NCBI RefSeq assembly: GCF_005117025.1
Contig: NZ_SWCO01000010.1
Span: 124,001 to 188,000 of the forward strand
From: Alteromonas portus
GTDB taxonomy: Bacteria; Pseudomonadota; Gammaproteobacteria; Enterobacterales; Alteromonadaceae
Length of the DNA stretch: 64,000 nucleotides
Direction: 5' to 3'
Translations under genes and position numbers: made by a program
Part shown: positions 1-9,361 of the stretch, piece after piece
How positions within the stretch are numbered: position 1 is the stretch's first letter
Layout of the letters: each line of letters begins with the position of its first letter
Notes under the pieces: model-generated
What the model was told of the DNA's origin: nothing
Database searches by the model: none
The model's input: only the letters and a program-made list of their open reading frames with translations

Positions 1-2
1 TA

Positions 3-395
3 CCATCAACCCACACTGAGTCCTTAGACTTATCATTGATGTCTTACGACTTATTTTCCCAACAAGTTTTAACATTCTTTGATGATGAAAGTTATAACTT
101 GTCTTCAGTGGGAGCGGACTCTGTAACCGTTACCTTGTCTGGAAATGATTCTTTTGATGATCGTCTCTATTTCTTCCAACTAACCACACCAAGTCAGGGT
201 TCTCTTGCTATTTTAGATAACTTAGACATAGAGGGTGTCGACTTTCCCCTATCGGCAAACTTTAACTTCGATGAAGAGCCAGCGTCGGGTTATATAGGAT
301 TGGAAGCTTATGATGTGCAAAGCACGAATGATTATCTTGAGTCGCTTAAAAATGATGATGTTACCGCCTACGGTATGGTTTACTTCGACTTTTAA
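3..395 (+). CDS. 3' end of an unrecognised gene (5' truncated by window edge)
   Basis: The reading frame is open from the left edge of the window to a TAA at 393-395, and the codons before the first ATG (39) are also open. The TTG/ATG at 36-41 has no ribosome-binding site, so this is probably the C-terminal part of a longer protein. The visible 130 residues are rich in Asp, Asn, Ser, Thr and aromatic residues, with few Lys or Arg, and read like an acidic beta-rich extracellular domain. No catalytic motif, membrane segment or known family is recognised. It is followed by a non-coding stretch and the peptidase gene on the same strand. Confidence 0.55.
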   Translation, partial: PSTHTESLDLSLMSYDLFSQQVLTFFDDESYNLSSVGADSVTVTLSGNDSFDDRLYFFQLTTPSQGSLAILDNLDIEGVDFPLSANFNFDEEPASGYIGLEAYDVQSTNDYLESLKNDDVTAYGMVYFDF

Positions 396-529
396 ATTGT
401 AAATATGTATCGGCATGTAGTGCTACGTGCCGATATATTGTATTCCTCTTAAATAAAGTTAATTACATCGATATTCATTGTCCATTTTCGACGCATTCAG
501 TATGGTCTTTGCAGAACATGGAGAAAACA

Positions 530-1924
530 ATGAATAAATCACAGCCCTGTTATCTTACCAACCTTGTATTAAGAAAAATTGCTCCCGCAATTGCACTAAC
601 ATTATCTGCTACAGCATTTGCTGATACCGAACAGAAGCAAGCACTTTACGATATTGCCAAAAATGTCTCTGCTGAAAACATTGAAAAAGACATTACCAAG
701 TTGGTCAATTTTGGTACACGCCATACCCTTTCTGAAACCGAGTCTGATACCCGTGGTATTGGTGCTGCGCGACGTTGGATTAAATCTGAATTTGATAAAA
801 TTTCAGCCGAGTGTGGTGGCTGTTTAGAAGTGTACTACCAATCGGAAGTTATCAGCGGAGAAAAGCGTATTCCCGAGCCGGTAGAAGTGGTTAGTGTTAT
901 CGCTATTCAGCGCGGTAGTACTGACCCTGATCGTTACGTGATCATGTCTGGTGACATTGATTCACGGGTGTCTGATGTAATGGACTTCACCTCTGATTCG
1001 CCAGGTGCAAACGACAACGCCTCTGGTGTCGCCGGTACCCTTGAAGCTGCGCGAGTACTATCCAAATACAAGTTTAACGGCAGTATTGTATATGCCGCGC
1101 TATCTGGCGAAGAGCAAGGGCTTTTCGGCGGGCGTATTATGGCAAACCAAGCCAAGAAAGACGGCTGGCGAATTAAAGCCGTGCTCAATAATGACATGAT
1201 AGGCAATATCGAAGGGGTAAACGGTGTGATTAACAACACCACCGCTCGTTTGTTTGCTGAAGGCACTCGCGTAACCGAAACGGAAAAAGAAGCGCGCATG
1301 CGACGTTTCACCGGAGGTGAAGTAGACTCGCCAAGCCGAAACCTTGCCCGCTATATCGATAAAATTGCCGATCAGTATATTGAGAACTTAGACACTATGG
1401 TGATTTATCGCTTGGACCGCTTTGGTCGTGGCGGCCACCACCGCCCGTTTAACGACTTGGGCTACCCGGGTATTCGTATTATGGAAACTAACGAAAACTA
1501 CACCCGCCAGCATCAAGATCTTCGCGTAGAAGACGGTATTGCCTATGGTGATACCTTGGATGGCGTCGACTTTGATTACGCTGCAAAACTTACTGGCCTT
1601 AATGCTGTTTCTCTTGCTGCTATGGCGTGGGCACCGAACCCACCTGCAAATGTAGAAATTGCCGGTGCAGTTCAACCTTCAACATTTTTAAAGTGGGATG
1701 CACTAGACCCTGAAGAGAACCCTCAGCTTAAAGGGTATAAAGTATATTGGCGTCATACTGATGCTCCGCAGTGGGAATACAGTAAGTATGTGGGTAACGT
1801 TACCGAAGCCATGCTTGAGAATGTAGTTATCGACAATTACTTTTTTGGCGTTGCCAGCGTTAACAAGGACGGTGTTGAAAGCGTAGTGGTTTATCCAGGT
1901 CCTGCGGGAAGCTTTGGACAATAA
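530..1924 (+). CDS. Secreted M28-family zinc peptidase with C-terminal Fn3-like domain
   Basis: Predicted exported aminopeptidase-type zinc enzyme, 464 aa. The ATG at 530 is chosen because GGAG lies 6 nt upstream; a TTG at 509 in the same frame has no such site. A signal peptide ends near residue 31 (AFA/DTE). The M28 signature follows: GANDNASG (Asp162), SGEEQG (Glu194/195), NNDMIGN (Asp222) and RQHQD (His328), which are the usual metal ligands and general base. The position normally held by the first ligand His (GHxDS) reads GDIDS here, so it is Asp142. Residues about 385-460 look like a fibronectin type III domain (LKGYKVYWR...YFFGVASVN), common in secreted M28 enzymes. It probably digests peptides in the periplasm or medium. 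The family is clear; the substrate is unknown. Confidence 0.85.
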   Translation: MNKSQPCYLTNLVLRKIAPAIALTLSATAFADTEQKQALYDIAKNVSAENIEKDITKLVNFGTRHTLSETESDTRGIGAARRWIKSEFDKISAECGGCLEVYYQSEVISGEKRIPEPVEVVSVIAIQRGSTDPDRYVIMSGDIDSRVSDVMDFTSDSPGANDNASGVAGTLEAARVLSKYKFNGSIVYAALSGEEQGLFGGRIMANQAKKDGWRIKAVLNNDMIGNIEGVNGVINNTTARLFAEGTRVTETEKEARMRRFTGGEVDSPSRNLARYIDKIADQYIENLDTMVIYRLDRFGRGGHHRPFNDLGYPGIRIMETNENYTRQHQDLRVEDGIAYGDTLDGVDFDYAAKLTGLNAVSLAAMAWAPNPPANVEIAGAVQPSTFLKWDALDPEENPQLKGYKVYWRHTDAPQWEYSKYVGNVTEAMLENVVIDNYFFGVASVNKDGVESVVVYPGPAGSFGQ

Positions 1925-1962
1925 GCGCTTAAACTGAGCGCTTAAACTGAGCGCTTAAATTA
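1924..1962. repeat. Three tandem 13-bp units at the peptidase stop codon
   Basis: The unit AGCGCTTAAACTG occurs at 1924-1936 and 1937-1949, and imperfectly at 1950-1962. Each copy contains the palindrome AGCGCT, so the array could also fold as alternative short hairpins after the stop codon. No T-tract follows, so a classical terminator is not evident. Confidence 0.8.
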
Positions 1963-2198
1963 AGCACATTTCTACACATACTCATCCAAGTAGGGACTCA
2001 ATTACGTACCAAGTCACGTTCGTGACGTTAAGCTGGTAGTGAAACCGGCTTATCGTCATGAATGACTTTACTCAACAAGAGCCAGTTTAAACTGGGACAC
2101 TACACTCAATATATTGATGTCGCTTACATTTTGTTAATTTAAGCCTGTACGTGTTTATTGGAATTAAGTGACTAACTGCATTACAGTGTAGTAAATGC

Positions 2199-3248
2199 AT
2201 GACGGCAGTTCGGAGTTCACCTTTGGTAAGATTAAGCGCGTTCTCACTCTCTATTTTCACTCAACGCCTTTCTTTATTAGGTATAAGTCTAGCCCTTTGT
2301 TGCTTTAGTGTTTCGCAATTACATGCCGCCCCTACTAAGTTGGGTGCAGCTTCCTTCGAGACCTATATCAGCGATGATGGGGAGCCTGCTCGGATTAACG
2401 CATTACTTGAAAAGGTGTTTAAAAAAGCAGAGTTGAATATTCAGCTTCAGGTTATGCGACAAGCTTTTCTGGGCAGCTCTGTCTTAACGGGCAAATTAGA
2501 CGGTGAATTTGCCTACATCAACTTAGGTGAGGACACTAGCAACTATGTACTTTCCGATGTCTACTTACCCATATACCTTTACGCGGTAAGCAAAGACGCA
2601 GATGTTGAGGCCGTAAAGCTCTTCCCTCATTTAAAGGACAACCGCGTTGCTATTGAAAATCGCTTTGCAAATACGCCTTCATTCAGGTTACTTAAAAATA
2701 TAAAGTGGTCGCGCAACCCCACCACTTTTGACGCATTTCGCCAGCTTGCCGACGATAGAGCCCCTTACTTAATTACCTCTCAGCTTCTCGCGCGTGAACT
2801 AAACACCCTGCTGGCTAACGATAACGAAGAAACCCTGCACTTTTCCGCAAAACCTTTAGCAAAAACGGGGTTTCAAATAGCAATCAGTAAAAATGTTGCT
2901 AACGCCAAAAGTATTGTTGCGCAGTTTAATCAAACCGTGTCGTTAATGCAGGATAAGGGAGAGTTAAACAAACCGCTTGCTTTAGCATGGCTCTCTAAAG
3001 ATGTGAACGGTGATGGTATTGCTGACTTTATTGGGCACAGCAGTATAACTACCGCCTCTGACGTATTAGATACAGCCTATTCCCTTGATGGTAAGCCCAC
3101 CTCTGACGTAAGTGTGTTTTATATTGATGGGGATAGGTATGCAACGTTAGAGGAAGCCCGCGCTGCGCTTCCCGCTAAAGAGAATACATCTCCTCGTGAG
3201 TCGCTGTTAGATAAAACCACCTACCAGCAATTGCTTCGCCGCTGGTAG
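2199..3248 (+). CDS. Periplasmic solute-binding-like protein with a calcium-loop motif
   Basis: 349 aa with a long N-terminal signal sequence ending near LHAAP (about residue 45). The mature part resembles family 3 periplasmic binding proteins (SBP_bac_3) in length and pattern (YLPIYLYAVSKD, LKDNRVAIENRF). Near the C-terminal third there is DVNGDGIADF, a DxNxDG calcium-binding loop like those in EF-hand or dockerin repeats. No permease or kinase adjoins it, so it may be an orphan sensor or scavenging protein. The ATG at 2199 has no ribosome-binding site; a TTG at 2223 has CGGAG 7 nt upstream and gives a more ordinary signal peptide, so the start is uncertain. The ligand is unknown. Confidence 0.65.
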   Translation: MTAVRSSPLVRLSAFSLSIFTQRLSLLGISLALCCFSVSQLHAAPTKLGAASFETYISDDGEPARINALLEKVFKKAELNIQLQVMRQAFLGSSVLTGKLDGEFAYINLGEDTSNYVLSDVYLPIYLYAVSKDADVEAVKLFPHLKDNRVAIENRFANTPSFRLLKNIKWSRNPTTFDAFRQLADDRAPYLITSQLLARELNTLLANDNEETLHFSAKPLAKTGFQIAISKNVANAKSIVAQFNQTVSLMQDKGELNKPLALAWLSKDVNGDGIADFIGHSSITTASDVLDTAYSLDGKPTSDVSVFYIDGDRYATLEEARAALPAKENTSPRESLLDKTTYQQLLRRW

Positions 3249-3448
3249 ATAAGGTGTAAAGCGCAGTTTAATCGTGACCGCGCCGTGACCTCATTATTTT
3301 CATGACTGCCGGTATGAGACTAAGCACCCGACAATAAGTCTGGTTTTACCTAGCTAACGCACTATCAGCGCCCTTTACATGCTTATAGACGATATATTTA
3401 GACAATACCGCATGTGAAAGCTGCAATAACGACGTATAGATAGCGCTG

Positions 3449-6175
3449 TTAATGCGACGTTTCTGGTAAGTACATCTCCAGAATTGTCAGCAATTCTTCG
3501 CCATCGACCGGTTTTGACACATAGTTGTTAAAGCCCGCTTTAAGTGCTTTCACGCGATCAGATGTATAGGCATAAGCAGTAAGTGCTACGGCATTAAGTT
3601 TTGCAATTTCTGGGATTTCGCTTGCCCTAATTTTCAATACTAGACCTAACCCATCCATTTCCGGCATACCTATGTCCGATAGCAGAAGATCGAAAGCTTC
3701 AGGCATGTCGTTGATTTCCTTCCATGCCATTAAGCCGTTTTTCACGACATTTACACGAGCGCCGTTAGATTCTAAAAACAACTTGATGAAATCGCGGGCG
3801 TCTCGCTCGTCTTCTGCGACTAAAATACGTAAGCCGTTCAAGCGAAGTGACTCAGTTAAATCGCTAATTTCTGAGTTCTTGGTTTCGATAATATCGTCAT
3901 GCAAGCTAAGTGGTGCTATAGGCAATGATACGAAAAATGTAGTCCCAGAATTTGGTCCATCACTTTCGGCGTAAATTTCGCCGCCGTGCATTTCAACCAA
4001 GCTCTTTACGATAGATAAACCCAGCCCCAAGCCATGTTTGTTATGAGAATCCTTTCCTTGATAAAAACGTTCAAAAACCCGAGCTATCTGATCTTGGGTC
4101 ATTCCCTTACCGTTGTCTTTTACACGGAACAAGTAGTTAGAATGTTCCCTTCGCCCACGCACGTGTACGGTTCCACCCTTTGCTGTAAATTTAAGGGCAT
4201 TACTGAGCAAATTGTTGATCACCTGCTTAATACGCAAATTATCACCAAGAATTTGTGTGTGCTCGTCTTCGCAATTAATTGAAAGTTGAATATTTTTACT
4301 GGCGAAACCCGCTTCGAATGATTTAGCGACTTCAGATATAGACCCAGCGATATTTAATGAATGCGTACTCAATTTCATTGTGCCGGAGATAATGCGCGAT
4401 AAGTCTAAGATATCGTTAATTAACGCGGCCTGTGTAGACGCAGCGCGTTTGATAACCCCCAATGCATCGGACATTCTATCGACATTCGTCACATCCATAA
4501 GCGCTAAGTCGGTCCAACCTACAATAGAATTAAGAGGTGAACGAAGCTCGTGAGAAATACTGGCAAGAAACTGATCTTTAGCTTTGTCTAACTCTTCTAA
4601 TTTACTAATTTGCTTATCAAGCGACGCCTTTAAGCTTAGTGCGTAAGGTATAAATAGGTGGTCAAACCCCTCTATTATGAGCTGATCATCCTGGGTCCAC
4701 TCTACTGACTCATCGGCTACACTTTGAAGATACATATCAAAGGAATTACGAGGCGTTAAAACCTTACCAATATCTTTGTTCGCAGCTTCACGACCTGCCC
4801 ATCTGATAGTTTTGTCTTTTTGCTCTCTAAACCAAACGGTGTAATAACCAAGCTTCGCTGATACACAGGATATATACATGCCGCGAATGCCGTTAAGGTT
4901 ACATTGTTCCGACACTTCTCCCGCCAACTTGCTAATAGCAATTGACTCTTCAGAGTTGGTAATAACGAACTTATCGAGAAGGCGAGTTAATGTTTGTTCA
5001 GACGGGGTTCTACCTACTAAGTATTTATCTACAGGGGTAATAACCGCCATACCGCATGCACTGGCTACATCCAAAAGGCCTTTTTCTTTTTGGGTTATCG
5101 CCTCTAGGGGATTAGCATAGCTAGTAAGCTGGTGAATAATACTATTCAGCTTGCGCTGCCGAATTTGAAACTGCTCTTTCTTTTCGTGTAGGGCTTTAGT
5201 GTGTAGCTGCCACGCATAGAGGTGACCAAGAGACTCACATACCAAACGCTTTTTCTGCTCAATATATTTAGGTTCATTATTGTGACAAGCAAGCAACCCC
5301 CAAAGTTTACCTTCAAACACAAGGGACACGGAAAACGATGAACGTATGCCCATATTTTTAAGGTAAGTGATATGAACCGGCGACACTGAACGAACCATAG
5401 ACATGGATAAGTCTAGTGGCGGTCGCTCCGCTTCTTGCACAGTTGGTATTAAAGCAATAGGGGGTTGTTCTACGTCAAATACACAACGTACGCGATTTTT
5501 TAAGTACAGCGCTCGAGCTTGGCTAGGAATATCAGATGCCGGAAATCTCAAACCTTTGAAAGAGCGAGTCCCAGGCGCTTTTACTTCGCCAATCACCTCA
5601 CCACTATAGGTTTTGTCGAACTGATAAACCATCACCGAATCGAAACCTATGTATCCCTTAAACACGTTCGCAATGGCGTCTGCAACATCGTGAATGGAGT
5701 CGCACCCATCTACATCGGGTAGTAATGTGCGAATATCTACGTCCATCGGTACCCATTGTTGGGCGGCTTCATAACTAAGCTGAGGGGTGGGCTCTAACTC
5801 GATAACAAGCAGACCGTTTGAGTCGAACACAACACCGCTGCCCTCTTTTTCCCAATTGTCTAAACAAAGTGCGTTCTCCGCAAACTTCCATTGGTAAGCA
5901 CGGCGGGAATTCCCGCCTTTAACACTTTGATAGATACTTTGAAAGGTGGGAGCATCTTCAGAAGGCGTATCGATAAGTTCAGTAATAAGAGTTTCACCCG
6001 CAGTGATACTGACCTTAAATAGCTCATTGATGTTTTCACTAACCACCTGAACTTTTTTAGTTTCAGGGTCAACTGCTATAACATAACCAAAGCTTTGAAC
6101 GCTTTCGATTAGGTGAATAGCCTCATCTTCGCAGTTCTGAAGCGTCTTTATCTTTTTGTCTGTAATGTATTGCAT
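3449..6175 (-). CDS. Bacteriophytochrome hybrid histidine kinase (PAS-GAF-PHY-HisKA-HATPase-REC)
   Basis: 908-aa red/far-red photoreceptor kinase. The N-terminal PAS-like domain carries Cys15 (NCEDEAIHL), at the biliverdin-attachment position of bacteriophytochromes. The GAF domain has RFPASDIPSQAR and SPVHITYLKNMG, which contact the chromophore, then LWGLLACHNN, where the second His of the usual CHH is Asn. The PHY domain keeps the tongue motif PRNSF. The kinase core has FLASISHELRSPLNS (phospho-acceptor His), NLLSNALKF, DNGKGM and GLGLGLSIV. A C-terminal receiver domain has SDIGMPEMDG and SKPVD. No heme oxygenase gene to make biliverdin is visible nearby. The gene stands alone, divergent from the regulator at 6400. 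Output pathway unknown; the receiver suggests phosphorelay to a separate partner. Confidence 0.92.
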   Translation of the reverse strand: MQYITDKKIKTLQNCEDEAIHLIESVQSFGYVIAVDPETKKVQVVSENINELFKVSITAGETLITELIDTPSEDAPTFQSIYQSVKGGNSRRAYQWKFAENALCLDNWEKEGSGVVFDSNGLLVIELEPTPQLSYEAAQQWVPMDVDIRTLLPDVDGCDSIHDVADAIANVFKGYIGFDSVMVYQFDKTYSGEVIGEVKAPGTRSFKGLRFPASDIPSQARALYLKNRVRCVFDVEQPPIALIPTVQEAERPPLDLSMSMVRSVSPVHITYLKNMGIRSSFSVSLVFEGKLWGLLACHNNEPKYIEQKKRLVCESLGHLYAWQLHTKALHEKKEQFQIRQRKLNSIIHQLTSYANPLEAITQKEKGLLDVASACGMAVITPVDKYLVGRTPSEQTLTRLLDKFVITNSEESIAISKLAGEVSEQCNLNGIRGMYISCVSAKLGYYTVWFREQKDKTIRWAGREAANKDIGKVLTPRNSFDMYLQSVADESVEWTQDDQLIIEGFDHLFIPYALSLKASLDKQISKLEELDKAKDQFLASISHELRSPLNSIVGWTDLALMDVTNVDRMSDALGVIKRAASTQAALINDILDLSRIISGTMKLSTHSLNIAGSISEVAKSFEAGFASKNIQLSINCEDEHTQILGDNLRIKQVINNLLSNALKFTAKGGTVHVRGRREHSNYLFRVKDNGKGMTQDQIARVFERFYQGKDSHNKHGLGLGLSIVKSLVEMHGGEIYAESDGPNSGTTFFVSLPIAPLSLHDDIIETKNSEISDLTESLRLNGLRILVAEDERDARDFIKLFLESNGARVNVVKNGLMAWKEINDMPEAFDLLLSDIGMPEMDGLGLVLKIRASEIPEIAKLNAVALTAYAYTSDRVKALKAGFNNYVSKPVDGEELLTILEMYLPETSH

Positions 6176-6399
6176 TGCCTTGGCCGAGAAATTTAGAAAG
6201 CGAACTTTCTTGCGAGTGTCTAATTACTCAACCACGATAACAACAAATTGTGATCAAAGCATGCAATATCGTTGAAAGTTTCCTAATTAACTCTTATTAA
6301 ATTATCAATAAAATTTTGCTTAAAAAGCACATTAATGTTGCCTTTTTTGATCTTACACAATAAACTTTCAGTAATTTCTGAAACTTCTGGAAAATAAAA

Positions 6400-6957
6400 A
6401 TGAAAATGACGCCTTTAATTACTTCTGCCGTGATGCACTTTGGCGAAATGGGAAGTCGCTGGGGTTTTAATAGAACAGTTGGGCAAATTCTTGCACTTAT
6501 TGTTTTAAACGAAGAGCCTATTTCGGCACAAGAGGTTGCCGATGCGCTCAATATCTCCAGAGGCAATACCAGTATGGGGTTGAAAGAGCTTCAGTCATGG
6601 CGCCTAGTTAAACAACATCATGTTCCAGGCGAAAGAAAAGAGTTCTTTATTCCTGCCGGTGATATTTGGACGCTGGCAAACCGGGTGTTTGAAGAGCGCA
6701 GAAAGCGCGAGATAGACCCAACAATGAGCCTACTTCGGGATCTGCTGCTCGATGCACCTGCGAATGAAAAGGAAGCAAACGCTCAACATAAACTGAACGA
6801 AATTCACGATTTACTCGAATCAATTACGGCATGGTCTGAAGAGCTTCAAAATCTTGGACCTGAAAAGTTAAACACGTTGATGAAGTTAGGTTCTGGCGTG
6901 GGCCGTATGCTTGAGCTTAAGGATAAGCTACTTCCGGGGAAAAACAGCGTTAACTAA
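6400..6957 (+). CDS. GbsR/MarR-family transcriptional regulator
   Basis: 185 aa. A winged-helix DNA-binding domain spans about residues 25-90 (ISAQEVADALNISRGNTSMG is the HTH), followed by a helical C-terminal part, matching the GbsR group (COG1510). The gene ends 11 nt before cydA, so it is very likely cotranscribed with cydAB and may regulate it; this is inferred from position. The ATG at 6400 is preceded by a weak GGA. An ATG two codons later is an alternative start. Confidence 0.8.
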   Translation: MKMTPLITSAVMHFGEMGSRWGFNRTVGQILALIVLNEEPISAQEVADALNISRGNTSMGLKELQSWRLVKQHHVPGERKEFFIPAGDIWTLANRVFEERRKREIDPTMSLLRDLLLDAPANEKEANAQHKLNEIHDLLESITAWSEELQNLGPEKLNTLMKLGSGVGRMLELKDKLLPGKNSVN

Positions 6958-6968
6958 GGGGGCCTTCT

Positions 6969-8342
6969 GTGGATGCATTCTTGCTGTCTCGTTTACAATT
7001 TGCGTTAAATATTAGTTTCCATATTTTATTTCCAACCATCACCATGGCGATGGGCTGGTTTCTATTCTATTTTAAGCTGCGCTCTAATACTTCAGGCCAC
7101 CCCGTGTGGATGCGCATGTATCGTTTTTGGGTACGTGTATTCGCCCTAAGCTTCGCCTTGGGTGTAGTAAGCGGCGTCACCATGTCATTTCAGTTTGGCA
7201 CTAACTGGCCAGGCTTCATGGAAAAAGTAGGTAATGTGGCAGGACCGCTGTTAGGTTACGAGGTACTCACTGCCTTTTTCTTAGAAGCCACGTTTTTAGG
7301 CATCATGCTGTTTGGCATCCGCCGCGTTCCTAACTGGCTGCATACGGCTTCGACTCTTATTGTTGCGCTTGGCACTACAACCTCAGCATTCTGGATATTA
7401 GCACTTAATAGCTGGATGCAAACCCCACAGGGCTTTGAAGTGGTCGACGGTGTGGTGTACGCCACAAACTGGAAAGAAATTATTTTTAACCCTTCTTTCC
7501 CTTACCGCTTTGTGCATATGATGCTAGCGTCTGGGCTGACGGCCAGCTTCCTGATAGCTGGGCTTTCAGCCTACCGTATGCTTAAAGGCGACGATAAGCT
7601 TGCGCCCAAACTCGCGCTTAAAACCGCCACCTATACGGCGGCAGTGTTAATCCCGCTACAAATTTTTGCTGGCGACATGCATGGCCTAAATACCCTTGAG
7701 CATCAGCCTCAGAAAGTAGCAGCGATGGAAGGTTTATGGGAAACCACTGAAGGCGCGCCTTTATTGCTCTTTGCAATTCCAGACGAAGAAAATAAAGAGA
7801 ACCATTTTGAAATTCCTATTCCTTATGGTGCAAGTGTAATTCTTACCCACGAGCTTAAGGGAGAGATTAAAGGGTTAAATGAGTTCGAAGGTGAGCACCC
7901 GCCCGTCGCCCCTGTTTTCTTCGGTTTTAGAGTTATGGTGGGCATGGGCATGTTGATGCTGGCCGTATCATGGCTTGGCAGTCTTTATCTTATGCGCAAC
8001 AAAGACCTTCCCGTTTGGCTAAAACGCACGTTTGCGGGCATGGCATTTAGCGGCTGGATTGCAACATTAGCAGGCTGGTATGTAACAGAAATAGGCCGTC
8101 AACCCTATCTAGTAAGCGGTGTATTGCGAACGGCTGACGCTGTTACCCAATTGCCACCGGCTAATATTGCTCTGTCGTTCACGCTTTACCTTGTTATCTA
8201 TACGGTGCTTCTAATCGCCTACATGGGAACGCTTATGTTGATGTGCAGAAGAGCGGTTGAAATTGAAGAAATAACCACAGAAGAGCGGGAAGTTGCAAAG
8301 GCAAAGATGCAGCCTACTGACCCAGACCCAAGCACGGTTTAA
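6969..8342 (+). CDS. cydA: Cytochrome bd-type quinol oxidase subunit I
   Basis: 457-aa integral membrane subunit of the bd oxidase, which oxidises quinol and reduces O2 to water without pumping protons. The start is GTG at 6969, with AAGGGGG 6 nt upstream. Family landmarks are present: RLQFALNISFHILF with His18 (heme ligand), YRFVHMMLASG (second heme ligand His), FGFRVMVGMGM (Met ligand region) and GRQPYLVSGVLRT. The quinol-binding loop (KVAAMEGLWE onward) is short, as in the cyanide-insensitive (CIO) branch rather than the long-loop E. coli CydA. It sits in an operon with the GbsR-type regulator and cydB. Confidence 0.95.
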   Translation: MDAFLLSRLQFALNISFHILFPTITMAMGWFLFYFKLRSNTSGHPVWMRMYRFWVRVFALSFALGVVSGVTMSFQFGTNWPGFMEKVGNVAGPLLGYEVLTAFFLEATFLGIMLFGIRRVPNWLHTASTLIVALGTTTSAFWILALNSWMQTPQGFEVVDGVVYATNWKEIIFNPSFPYRFVHMMLASGLTASFLIAGLSAYRMLKGDDKLAPKLALKTATYTAAVLIPLQIFAGDMHGLNTLEHQPQKVAAMEGLWETTEGAPLLLFAIPDEENKENHFEIPIPYGASVILTHELKGEIKGLNEFEGEHPPVAPVFFGFRVMVGMGMLMLAVSWLGSLYLMRNKDLPVWLKRTFAGMAFSGWIATLAGWYVTEIGRQPYLVSGVLRTADAVTQLPPANIALSFTLYLVIYTVLLIAYMGTLMLMCRRAVEIEEITTEEREVAKAKMQPTDPDPSTV

Positions 8343-8353
8343 GGAGAGTAAAC

Positions 8354-9361
8354 ATGTTTGAAAATGTATCAGCAGAGATGCTCGGCAATATTTATGTGGG
8401 TTTACTCGGTCTATCTGTATTGCTGTACGCCATTTTAGATGGCTACGACTTGGGTGTGGGTGTACTTATTCCGCCAAGAACAGAAGCGTTTCGCGATGAC
8501 ATGATAGCCTCTATTGGGCCTTACTGGGATGCTAATGAAACGTGGCTTGTGCTTGCCATAGGTCTACTGCTTATTGCTTTCCCTGAAGCCCATAGCGAGT
8601 TTTTACAAACCTTGTACTTGCCTGCCACCTTTATGTTATTGGGGCTTATTTTGCGCGGCGTAGCGTTCGATTTTCGCGCCAAAGTTGTGCAGGTGAAAAA
8701 GCGTAAGTGGGACATGGTATTTAAGTACGGTTCGCTTTTAACCACATTAGCTCAAGGTTACATGTTAGGTATCTATGTTACAGGGCTTCGCACGGATATT
8801 TGGGCACAAGGCTTTGCACTACTTGCTGCATTTGGTGTAACGGCAGCCTATGCGTTTATTGGCTCATGCTGGTTAATACTTAAAAGCGAAGGTGAGCTTC
8901 AACAAAAAGCGTACTACTGGGCTAGAAGAGGTTTAGGGGTACTGGCTGTAGGCATTATCGCGGTAAGTATTGCGAACCTAACCCTACATGATGACGTGCG
9001 AGACTTATGGCTTTCTGCGCCTTGGGGGTATGTACTTTTTGCCATTCCAGTTGTGTGTTTTGCGCTTTTAGCACTTTGTGCAGTGTTACTTAAGAAACTG
9101 CCAAATACTCAAGGTAAAGGCGAATGGCTTCCGTTCTTTATTGCCCTACTTGTATTTTTGCTTTGCTTCACCGCATTCGGCATAAGCTACTACCCGTTTA
9201 TCATTCCAGGGCAAATGACTGTGATGGATGCACTCAGCGACGCTAACTCCCTACGCTTTTTGCTTGTTGGCGTAGTTATTGTTGTACCCATTATTCTGGC
9301 TTATACCGCCATGGTTTATAAGATTTTCGCTGGAAAGTCAGAGAAGCTTTCTTATTACTAA
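8354..9361 (+). CDS. cydB: Cytochrome bd-type quinol oxidase subunit II
   Basis: 335-aa polytopic membrane protein, partner of CydA. Recognised by the N-terminal ILDGYDLGVGVL segment, GPYWDANETWLV and FPEAHSEFLQTLYLP, which are diagnostic of CydB. AAGGAG lies 7-8 nt before the ATG and 11 nt separate it from cydA. No CydX-like small subunit is found directly after it. A strong hairpin follows at 9407-9439. Confidence 0.95.
   Translation: MFENVSAEMLGNIYVGLLGLSVLLYAILDGYDLGVGVLIPPRTEAFRDDMIASIGPYWDANETWLVLAIGLLLIAFPEAHSEFLQTLYLPATFMLLGLILRGVAFDFRAKVVQVKKRKWDMVFKYGSLLTTLAQGYMLGIYVTGLRTDIWAQGFALLAAFGVTAAYAFIGSCWLILKSEGELQQKAYYWARRGLGVLAVGIIAVSIANLTLHDDVRDLWLSAPWGYVLFAIPVVCFALLALCAVLLKKLPNTQGKGEWLPFFIALLVFLLCFTAFGISYYPFIIPGQMTVMDALSDANSLRFLLVGVVIVVPIILAYTAMVYKIFAGKSEKLSYY

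Noticed and set aside
36..395. TTG/ATG at 36-41 as the true start of the first gene
   Set aside because: No ribosome-binding site and the frame stays open to the window edge, so a truncated longer gene is more likely.
934..1311. Open frame antisense to the M28 peptidase
   Set aside because: Shadow of a well-supported gene, with no ribosome-binding site or recognisable protein.
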